The position numbers were made by a program, and so were the translations under genes. From a virus: a DNA stretch of 30,347 nucleotides. This document shows, in pieces, positions 1 to 5,134 of this stretch. The stretch lies in the IMG/VR virus record IMGVR_UViG_3300030406_000890, positions 1 to 30,347 of that record. One strand, written 5' to 3'. A model generated the notes under the pieces. The model saw nothing but the letters and a program-made list of their open reading frames with translations. It had not been told where the DNA came from and made no database searches. The stretch's first letter is position 1; each line of letters begins with the position of its first letter.

Positions 1-1
1 A

Positions 2-274
2 AAACGTAAAGCAGAAAATGAAGCTATTGATAAAGGATTTAAAACTATAGCTCTTCAAAGTGGTAGTGGTATAAGTAAAGCTATGGGTGAAGATCGCACC
101 GCACCTCTTAAAGAAGATGTAGGCGAAACTATTGCTAGGGGAAATCGAATAGCTGAAATGGAAGCTAAAGCTGCTAAAGCAATGAAGAAAAAAAATAAAA
201 AAACTAAACCAAAGAAAAAACCAATAGTATCTCGTATGACAGGTGGTCAGATTATAGCTGCAATCTATGACTAA
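2..274 (+). CDS. Partial Lys-rich phage protein (5' end outside window)
   Basis: The reading frame is open from base 2, so the gene starts before the window. The first in-window ATG, at 83, sits inside a continuous coding stretch and is probably not the start. The visible part is about 90 residues. It is charged and Ala/Lys-rich, with a very basic segment at about residues 60-74 counted from base 2 (runs of Lys with Asn and Pro), and ends in a short non-basic tail (RMTGGQIIAAIYD). I recognise no family. The stop codon overlaps the next start in the eight bases ATGACTAA (267-274), which suggests translational coupling. It is the first visible member of a run of small basic proteins in a virion-gene region. 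A DNA-binding or internal head role is possible but only inferred. Confidence 0.75.
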   Translation, partial: KRKAENEAIDKGFKTIALQSGSGISKAMGEDRTAPLKEDVGETIARGNRIAEMEAKAAKAMKKKNKKTKPKKKPIVSRMTGGQIIAAIYD

Positions 275-449
275 TCGCTCTAGTATAAGAAAACAAGTTA
301 CTCGCCCCGGCAAGGTAAAAAAAGTAATGGGTGAGTATAAACGGGGCAAACTTAAAAGTAGCTCTGGTAAAAAAGTTAAAAGTCGTAAACAAGCCATAGC
401 TATCGCACTTAGCGAAGCAGGGCGCAAGAAACGCAAAAGGAGAAAATAA
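267..449 (+). CDS. Small basic DUF6496-like protein
   Basis: A 60-residue, extremely basic protein. Its core (VMGEYKRGKLKSS, then SGKKVKSRKQAIAIALSEAG) matches my recollection of the DUF6496 family, small proteins found in phages and bacteria whose hallmark is a Gly-Lys-rich loop followed by an SRKQAIAIALSEAG helix. Function is unknown; the charge suggests nucleic-acid binding. It ends in a Lys/Arg cluster (RKKRKRRK). The start overlaps the previous stop, and the stop (447-449) directly abuts the next ATG at 450. The family assignment comes from motif memory and would be settled by a profile search. Confidence 0.8.
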   Translation: MTNRSSIRKQVTRPGKVKKVMGEYKRGKLKSSSGKKVKSRKQAIAIALSEAGRKKRKRRK

Positions 450-626
450 ATGCCGGGACCACATACACTTATCAAACGGCCACATAACCTTGACGAGATC
501 GTAGGTCGTCCTACTGGTCAAGGCTATGGTGCTGCACGTAAAGGACCGCAAGTAAAAGGACCGCCTCAAGATGTTGTAGTTGACGAAGACTACGATGAGG
601 GCAAAGCTTTTAAAGTTGAAAGTTAA
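450..626 (+). CDS. Small hypothetical protein, Gly/Pro-rich
   Basis: A 58-residue reading frame that begins immediately after the preceding stop codon and ends three bases before the next start. The first 40 residues are Gly/Pro-rich and mildly basic (IVGRPTGQGYGAARKGPQVK). The C-terminal third is acidic (DVVVDEDYDEGKAF). Its place in a gap that would otherwise be empty, its exact abutment and its balanced codon use support a real gene. I do not recognise a family. The mixed charge separates it from its basic neighbours. Confidence 0.7.
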   Translation: MPGPHTLIKRPHNLDEIVGRPTGQGYGAARKGPQVKGPPQDVVVDEDYDEGKAFKVES

Positions 627-629
627 GCT

Positions 630-1385
630 ATGACTTCAGCAGAAAGACGTAAACTTTTAGAGAGACGAAAAACTTTGCAAACACGCAAAAGAATTGCTGG
701 AGATAAATTTCCTGCGTCTGCTCAAAATGAATTAGATAAAATAAAACGACAAATTAAAGAAGAACGTGATGTTCGTCTACAAAGAACTAATCTACGTCCT
801 AAACCTAAAAGTAAAAAATTAAATGTAGACACAAGTGATGTTACTCTTCCTAAATCTAAATCAGGAGTATCACGCTTACGCATGAGAAAAAGAGCAGAAA
901 GAGATGAGCTTATTCCAAAAGGTGCCACAGGACCACAACCTAGAAGAAGTGATGCTCCTATTTTAGCACCCCGTCCTAAAAGAAAACCACCCGCACCTAA
1001 AAAACAAGCACTACCTGCACCTGCAATGATGTTTGATGCTAAATCACAGCAAACAACACCTGATGTTGGTGCTATGAGTCAAGGTATAGAAAAAGTTAAG
1101 AAGGCTAAGAAAAAATCTGTTGGCGGTGGTCGTGGTACAATGGCTGGCAACAAAGGCTTTGAGACAATGAAAGAATATTTTGCTGATGACATGTCTGGCC
1201 GTAAGTCTAGAGTTAAAACACCATTTGGAACAATCACTATAGATAGCTCTGATAAAGGTATGGCTTTTGAAGAATATGATGCTAAGTTTGGTGGACCAGT
1301 AATGCCTAAAGTAGCCAAAGAAAAAAGCCGTAAAGGAAAACGAGCAGCTATTCGTGGTCGTCGTGCAGAAATGAAAGGATCATAA
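630..1385 (+). CDS. Lys/Arg-rich, mostly disordered phage protein
   Basis: A 251-residue basic protein. Residues 1-55 look helical (ERRKLLERRKTLQTRKR, then a Lys/Glu-rich helix). Residues 55-150 are Pro/Lys/Arg-rich and probably disordered. Residues 155-251 alternate Gly/Lys patches with a short ordered-looking piece (FETMKEYFADDMSG and TPFGTITIDSSD). The tail is again basic (RKGKRAAIRGRRAEMKG). No enzyme motif is visible and I do not recognise the family. It shares a Pro-Lys-Gly-Ala-Thr-Gly-Pro-like segment and general composition with the next gene, so the two may be distant relatives. A packaged DNA-binding or head-interior role is an inference from charge and position. Confidence 0.75.
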   Translation: MTSAERRKLLERRKTLQTRKRIAGDKFPASAQNELDKIKRQIKEERDVRLQRTNLRPKPKSKKLNVDTSDVTLPKSKSGVSRLRMRKRAERDELIPKGATGPQPRRSDAPILAPRPKRKPPAPKKQALPAPAMMFDAKSQQTTPDVGAMSQGIEKVKKAKKKSVGGGRGTMAGNKGFETMKEYFADDMSGRKSRVKTPFGTITIDSSDKGMAFEEYDAKFGGPVMPKVAKEKSRKGKRAAIRGRRAEMKGS

Positions 1386-1386
1386 A

Positions 1387-2037
1387 ATGAGTGCTGCTGC
1401 TGCTAAAGTTGTATCTAAACTAGTTAAACCAAAAGCAAAAGGTAAGGGAGGTCGTAAACGTAAAAGGCGTGGGCCAGCCCCTGCAACTGAACAGCAAAAG
1501 AATGCTGCTAAAGTTTTAGGTATGTCAATCAAGGAAATAAAAAAATTATCTCCTTCTGAACTAAAAGCAAAACTTAAAGCAGCTAAACCTGAAAAGAAAA
1601 AAGAAGATAAAGTAAAAAGAACTCCTGCTCAAAATAAAGAACTTGCAAAATTAAAACGTGAGCAAGAAAGAGATATGAGAGAGGAGTCTTCAAATATTCT
1701 TCCTAGACGCCGTGCTACTGGACCTAAAGGACAAGAAGTTCAACAAGGACCACTTCTTTCAAAAATTCCTGCTCCAACTAAAAAAGAAATGTCACCAGCT
1801 ACCCGCAGACGTTTAGGCATGTCTGGTATGCTTAAAAGTGGTGAGTATGCTCCTCCAGCCAGTGTGGTAGCTGAAGAAATGGGATTGGGTAGTAGAGGTC
1901 GTGCCAAGATGCCCACTGGTGAAGAGCTTGATGAGCTTATTGCTTCTGGCTTTGAAATTAAAAAAGGTGGTGGTAAAGTAAAACGCCGTATGGGTGGAAA
2001 GGTAAGAGGTTTCGGAAAGGCGCTTCGTGGTTACTAA
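1387..2037 (+). CDS. Lys-rich protein with C-terminal RRMGG motif
   Basis: A 216-residue, strongly basic protein one base downstream of the previous stop, with AAAGGA as a possible ribosome site. Residues 10-30 are a Lys/Arg/Gly block (GKGGRKRKRRGPAP). Residues 32-65 look like a small helical SAP-like or LEM-like element (VLGMSIKEIKKLSPSELKAK). The middle is Pro/Arg-rich. The end (KKGGGKVKRRMGGKVRG) carries the same GG-x-V-x-R-x-M-GG signature that is repeated four times in the protein at 3173-3436. The helical element could bind nucleic acid, but this is weak inference. No catalytic motif is seen. Confidence 0.75.
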   Translation: MSAAAAKVVSKLVKPKAKGKGGRKRKRRGPAPATEQQKNAAKVLGMSIKEIKKLSPSELKAKLKAAKPEKKKEDKVKRTPAQNKELAKLKREQERDMREESSNILPRRRATGPKGQEVQQGPLLSKIPAPTKKEMSPATRRRLGMSGMLKSGEYAPPASVVAEEMGLGSRGRAKMPTGEELDELIASGFEIKKGGGKVKRRMGGKVRGFGKALRGY

Positions 2038-2227
2038 AGAGTTTCTCAAGAGATACAATAAGTCTCTAGAAGAGGGATATGACGACTATAGTCTTATTGA
2101 CTTCTCAGGAACTAAACCAGATAAGAATGACTATGAAGACTTTCAAGAGTATATCAACGATCTATGTAAATATTTAAAAAACAAATTTAGGTACACACAT
2201 GGCAGTAAAGAGAAAAAGAAAGCCTAG
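2027..2227 (+). CDS. Small acidic hypothetical protein, GTG start
   Basis: A 66-residue protein that stands out from its basic neighbours: its first 50 residues are acidic and aromatic (SLEEGYDDYSLIDFSG, DYEDFQEYINDL). No ATG lies near the front of the frame. A GTG at 2027, overlapping the previous gene by 11 bases and preceded by GGAAAGG at 2013-2019, is the only reasonable start. The last nine residues (HGSKEKKKA) are basic only because they are read out of frame over the first bases of the next gene. I do not recognise a family. The composition makes it a possible partner for the basic proteins around it, which is speculation. Confidence 0.65.
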   Translation: MVTKEFLKRYNKSLEEGYDDYSLIDFSGTKPDKNDYEDFQEYINDLCKYLKNKFRYTHGSKEKKKA

Positions 2228-2501
2228 TAATATGAAAGGCATTACTGTTGGTCGGGGCATGAAGCGTCCCACCAAAGCTGGTGCTGGTATGACTAAAAAA
2301 GGTGTAGCTAAATATCGTAGACAGAATCCCGGTTCTAAACTACAAACTGCCGTAACAGAAAGTAAACCAAGGACTAAAGCAAGGGCCGCAAGACGTAAAT
2401 CATTTTGTGCAAGATCAGCGGGACAAATGAAAAAGTTTCCAAAGGCTGCACGTAACCCTAACAGTCGGCTCCGACAAGCTCGTAGACGATGGAGATGCTA
2501 A
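2199..2501 (+). CDS. Basic DUF6321-like phage protein
   Basis: A 100-residue, highly basic protein that starts inside the end of the previous gene. The segments GAGMTKKGVAKYRRQNPGSK, RRKSFCARSAGQMKKFPKAA and the final RLRQARRRWRC fit my recollection of the DUF6321 group. Those proteins read GxGLTxKGRxKYxRxTGxxL, then RRxSFxARxxGxxxPMKxP, then a Trp near the C-terminus, and are widespread in phages near head or tail genes. Function is unknown. It begins MAVKRKRK, exactly as the otherwise unrelated protein at 3722 does. Confidence 0.8.
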   Translation: MAVKRKRKPSNMKGITVGRGMKRPTKAGAGMTKKGVAKYRRQNPGSKLQTAVTESKPRTKARAARRKSFCARSAGQMKKFPKAARNPNSRLRQARRRWRC

Positions 2502-2508
2502 CAAATAA

Positions 2509-3195
2509 ATGTCCTATTTAATTTCTAATATCCCACACTTTAAGTGTTGGGTGCGTAAAGAGTTTACTAGTAACCATGAAGATTATGAAGGAGAATATTT
2601 ACATGCACTAGCATTTGCAGTAAATACTGTACCAGATAGATCGTTAAGTTTTCAGGTAGTATTTACTGGATGTGATGAAGAAGAAAATATACATGGCGGT
2701 GCAATGTGGGCCAGAATGCCAATAGCTGCTTTGATTGCAGATACAGAATTGGATGAGTGGCCTGAACTAATGCCAACACATTTTGCACAACCGTGGGACT
2801 GTTCTTCTAGAAACCATGCTGTAGTTGTTCTTGATAGAGTATCTTCAAGTCCTTGGATATGTAAAATAAATGGAGAGTTCTACACAGGTCGTTATATGTT
2901 TACCATAGATTATACTGATAGTTATATTTCAGATGATCCTGCACAGCATAAACAATCACATGTGCTAGAACTCATAGATGCAGATGAATTTACAGGTAAC
3001 ATTGTGGCGTTACCTAATAACAGAGTTAGAGTAACTAACCCTGCTTTGTGGGTCACAGGTGAAGGTGCGCCAGACTTTGCACCAAGTCAATACATACACT
3101 CAGCAGAAATAGATAACAGTTATATGAACCCTAATATTACTTTTAACAATCTATATGCAGAGGAGATTGAAGATGATGAAGAGGACGAAGAATAG
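2509..3195 (+). CDS. Conserved marine-phage protein of unknown function
   Basis: A 228-residue, non-basic and probably globular protein within a row of basic ones. It is rich in Trp, Cys and aromatic residues. Recognisable stretches are NIPHFKCWVRKEF at residues 7-19, GGAMWARMPI at about 63-72, HFAQPWDCSSRNH at about 91-103, SPWICKINGEFYTGRYMFTI, DDPAQHKQSHVLEL, and LPNNRVRVTNPALWVTGEGA near residue 170. I remember very similar proteins from marine virome contigs but no assigned function. The tail is acidic (EEIEDDEEDEE) and its codons overlap the start of the next gene. The steady distribution of Trp, Cys and Gly-Pro motifs suggests an enzyme or ligand-binding fold rather than a filament. 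Confidence 0.85.
   Translation: MSYLISNIPHFKCWVRKEFTSNHEDYEGEYLHALAFAVNTVPDRSLSFQVVFTGCDEEENIHGGAMWARMPIAALIADTELDEWPELMPTHFAQPWDCSSRNHAVVVLDRVSSSPWICKINGEFYTGRYMFTIDYTDSYISDDPAQHKQSHVLELIDADEFTGNIVALPNNRVRVTNPALWVTGEGAPDFAPSQYIHSAEIDNSYMNPNITFNNLYAEEIEDDEEDEE
3161..3165 (+). promoter_or_regulatory. Ribosome binding site choosing the start at 3173
   Basis: AGGAG lies seven bases before the ATG at 3173. The longer frame would begin at the ATG at 3155, which is upstream of this site and has no comparable purine run before it. The site therefore favours initiation at 3173 (or the ATG at 3176), inside the 3' end of the preceding gene. Confidence 0.6.
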
Positions 3196-3436
3196 GTCCA
3201 AAGGTGGCGTAGTTCGTCGCATGGGCGGTGGTAAAACTACTAAATATAAATCCAGAGGCGGCACTGTTCGGCGCATGGGTGGTGGTAAAACTACCAAGTA
3301 CAAGTCCAAAGGTGGAACAGTTCGTCGAATGGGTGGTGGCAAAGCTACTAAATATAAATCTAAAGGTGGAACAGTTCGCCGGATGCGTGGTGGTAAAGCT
3401 ACTAAATATCGCTCCCGTGGTGGCCGTGCAAGGTAA
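3173..3436 (+). CDS. Basic protein made of four 18-residue tandem repeats
   Basis: An 87-residue protein that is almost entirely repeat. After a short basic leader (MMKRTKNR) come four copies of an 18-residue unit, SKGGTVRRMGGGKATKYK with small variations, then a partial fifth (SRGGRAR). Unit 4 has Arg in place of the first Gly of the GGG. There are almost no acidic residues. A peptide this rich in Gly, Lys and Arg is probably disordered when free and could bind DNA or RNA, like protamine-type or virion-condensing peptides; that is inference. The start at 3173 is chosen from the AGGAG at 3161. The stop overlaps the next start as TAATG. Confidence 0.75.
   Translation: MMKRTKNRSKGGVVRRMGGGKTTKYKSRGGTVRRMGGGKTTKYKSKGGTVRRMGGGKATKYKSKGGTVRRMRGGKATKYRSRGGRAR
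3197..3430 (+). repeat. 54-bp in-frame tandem repeat, four full copies plus a remnant
   Basis: Units lie at 3197-3250, 3251-3304, 3305-3358 and 3359-3412, with a degenerate remnant from 3413. Each begins TCC or TCT and ends in AAATATAAA, TACAAG or a close variant. Differences are mostly silent third-position changes, so the protein repeat is better conserved than the DNA. This indicates selection on the peptide rather than a very recent slippage event. Confidence 0.9.
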
Positions 3437-3744
3437 TGCGTAAGAAGCGTGATCCTAAAGTTGGTACAGGAAAAAAGCCTAAAGGTTCTGGACGCAGACT
3501 TTATACTGATGAGAATCCAAAAGATACAGTTGGTATAAAGTTTGCTACTCCAGCAGATGCTAGAGCTACAGTGGCAAAGGTTAAACGAATAAATAAACCT
3601 TATGCTCGTAAGATACAGATACTAACTGTGGGAGAACAACGTGCCAAAGTTATGGGTAAAACTCAAGTAGCTTCTATATTTAAAAAAGGTAAAGAAGCTA
3701 TACGAAAAGCAAGAGGTAAAAATGGCAGTAAAAAGAAAACGTAA
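3436..3744 (+). CDS. Basic conserved phage protein
   Basis: A 102-residue basic protein with an ordered-looking middle: RRLYTDENPKDTVGIKFATP, ARATVAKVKRINKPYARKIQ, LTVGEQRAKVMGKTQVASIF. It is flanked by Lys-rich ends. I remember near-identical proteins in marine phage contigs but no function. The alternating beta/alpha look of the centre and the high charge fit a small nucleic-acid-binding domain; this is inference. The start shares TAATG with the previous stop. The last 23 bases overlap the next gene in another frame, which explains the NGSKKKT ending. Confidence 0.8.
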   Translation: MRKKRDPKVGTGKKPKGSGRRLYTDENPKDTVGIKFATPADARATVAKVKRINKPYARKIQILTVGEQRAKVMGKTQVASIFKKGKEAIRKARGKNGSKKKT

Positions 3745-3901
3745 GACTACAGCTAAAAAGAAATCACCTACACCAAAGAATAAAGCTTTGTATGCACGGG
3801 TGAAGTCTGAAGCTAAACGTAAGTTTGATGTATATCCTAGTGCCTATGCTAATGCTTGGTTGGTTAGGACATACAAGAAGCGTGGTGGTACTTACGCATG
3901 A
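3722..3901 (+). CDS. Small basic protein with conserved YPSAYAN motif
   Basis: A 59-residue protein read in a different frame from its neighbours. It opens MAVKRKRK and continues with the conserved core KALYARVKSEAKRKFDVYPS, AYANAWLVRTYKKRGGTY. I recognise this core (KxDVYPSAYANxWxVxxYKxRGG) from many marine and T4-like cyanophage genomes, where it is a small protein of unknown role. AAGAGG lies a few bases before the ATG. It overlaps the previous gene by 23 bases and the next by four (ATGA at 3898-3901). The strong motif makes the call secure despite the length. Confidence 0.85.
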   Translation: MAVKRKRKTTAKKKSPTPKNKALYARVKSEAKRKFDVYPSAYANAWLVRTYKKRGGTYA

Positions 3902-4185
3902 GCTTGAAAGAATGGTTTGGGAAAGGTCCAAAAGGAGATTGGGTGGACATTGGTGCGCCTAAAATTAAGGGCAAGTTCCAAGCCTGTGGTCGTGCGTCCA
4001 CAAAATCAAGCAAAAGAAAATATCCAAAGTGTGTGCCAAGAGCTACAGCTAAAAGAATGACTGCTGCACAAAGAAGAAGCGCAGTAGCAAGAAAACGATC
4101 AAAAGCTCAAGGTGTTGGTGGTAAACCTACTAACGTCAGAACATTTGCCAAAAAGAAAACAACTAGAAAAAGGGCTAAAGCATAA
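3898..4185 (+). CDS. Basic Cys-containing conserved phage protein
   Basis: A 95-residue basic protein. The N-terminal half has a recognisable pattern: KEWFGKGPKGDWVDIGAPK, then GKFQACGRASTK and KRKYPKCVPRATAKRMTAAQ. The remainder is Lys/Arg-rich (RRSAVARKRSKAQGVGGKPT, then FAKKKTTRKRAKA). Related WVDIxAPKxxGxxxxCGR...KYPKCVPxxKAxxM proteins are common in marine phages and have no known function. The two Cys residues are conserved in those I remember, so metal binding or a disulfide is possible. Start and stop both overlap neighbours (ATGA and TAATG). Confidence 0.8.
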   Translation: MSLKEWFGKGPKGDWVDIGAPKIKGKFQACGRASTKSSKRKYPKCVPRATAKRMTAAQRRSAVARKRSKAQGVGGKPTNVRTFAKKKTTRKRAKA

Positions 4186-4859
4186 TGGCAGTTTCAGGAA
4201 CATATGACTTTAACCTTGACATAGATGAGGTTATACAAGAAGCTACAGAAATGATTGGGGGTGAGGATACTCTTGGTCATGAACCTGCTTCTGCTCGTCG
4301 CTCTATAAACCTTATGCTTAAAGATTGGCAGAACAGAGGTGTGCTTCTTTGGACAACTTCTGTTTCTAATGTAACTGTATCTGCAAGTCTAGCTAACTAT
4401 TCTTTATCTTCCTCTACTGTGGATGCATTAGAAGTTGTTATAAATAGAGATGATACAGATTTACAGTTAGAACGTATAACTCCTGAAGAGTATCTTCTTA
4501 TACCTAATAAGACGCAGAAGGGCCGTCCTAATCAATACTCTCTTCGTAGAGGGCGTGATAATGCAGTGCTGTCTTTATGGCCTCTGCCTGATAACTCTAC
4601 AGACATATTAAAGCTTGAGATTGTCTCAGAGCTTCAAGATGTAAATAAATCTGCAATACAAAACGCAGACTTGCCTAAAAGATTTTTACCCTGTCTAACT
4701 TGTGGTCTTGCTTATTACATGTCAATGAAGCGTCCACTTGTTCCTGAAAATAGAATTATGATGCTAAAAGCAAACTATGAAGAAATGTTAGCTAGAGCGA
4801 TGGAGGAAGATAGAGAACGTGCCTCTATGCATATTGTTCCTAAATTGAGGTATATCTAA
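4185..4859 (+). CDS. Putative head-tail adaptor (P22 gp4-like)
   Basis: A 224-residue protein with the look of the P22 gp4 / head-completion adaptor group. The N-terminal half is helical: FNLDIDEVIQEATEMIGGED, then ARRSINLMLKDWQNRGVLLW, the 'two helices then W-x-x-R-G' signature near residues 38-57. A beta-rich insertion follows (TVSASLANYSLSSSTVDALE, RPNQYSLRRG, LSLWPLPDN). The C-terminus is helical (LPKRFLPCLTCGLAYYMSMK; ILMLKANYEEMLARAMEEDRE-type helix). Such proteins sit under the portal and receive the tail hub. A gp10-like hub is encoded at 14128, which supports this reading. The assignment is from motif pattern; a structure comparison with gp4 would settle it. Confidence 0.65.
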   Translation: MAVSGTYDFNLDIDEVIQEATEMIGGEDTLGHEPASARRSINLMLKDWQNRGVLLWTTSVSNVTVSASLANYSLSSSTVDALEVVINRDDTDLQLERITPEEYLLIPNKTQKGRPNQYSLRRGRDNAVLSLWPLPDNSTDILKLEIVSELQDVNKSAIQNADLPKRFLPCLTCGLAYYMSMKRPLVPENRIMMLKANYEEMLARAMEEDRERASMHIVPKLRYI

Positions 4860-5134
4860 TGGCTAGTAATAAAAATGCTCTAGCCATGTGCGATATATGT
4901 GGGTTTGTATATCCACACAGAGTAATGCAACTGAATAGCTATGGGATGCTGGTATGCCCAGAAGACTTTGAGGGACAGTTTGATCTGAAGAACCATCCTC
5001 AGAATAAAGTACCTGATGTAAGAGATAATCCAGCTATTCTCAATCCTCGTCCAGATGTGGGCGGTAGAAATCTTACATGGAGCGAGGCTTCAAGTGCTTG
5101 GGGATCAACAGATAAACATTGGAATCTAGTATGA
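4859..5134 (+). CDS. Small zinc-ribbon-like phage neck-region protein
   Basis: A 91-residue protein beginning with a CxxC knuckle (MCDICGFVYPHR, Cys at about residues 11 and 14) and a second half-knuckle (LVCPEDFEG). It continues NHPQNKVPDVRDNPAILNPR. I know a phage group with CDxCGFxYxxxxL...VCPxCxDxxHPQ...RPD that sits beside adaptor genes. Here the fourth Cys of that knuckle is absent: the residue after CP is Glu-Asp-Phe, so either a His or Asp completes the site or zinc binding is lost. A binding role in virion assembly is likely but unproven. It is joined to its neighbours by TAATG and ATGA overlaps. Confidence 0.75.
   Translation: MASNKNALAMCDICGFVYPHRVMQLNSYGMLVCPEDFEGQFDLKNHPQNKVPDVRDNPAILNPRPDVGGRNLTWSEASSAWGSTDKHWNLV

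Noticed and set aside
267-274. Identical ATGACTAA joint at 267-274 and on the minus strand at 26554-26561
   Set aside because: The string is simply an overlapping start and stop with a Met-Thr opening. Two occurrences in so many overlapping genes are not informative.
3197-3430. CRISPR-like array
   Set aside because: Units are directly adjacent without spacers and keep a coding frame with silent variation. This is a protein tandem repeat.
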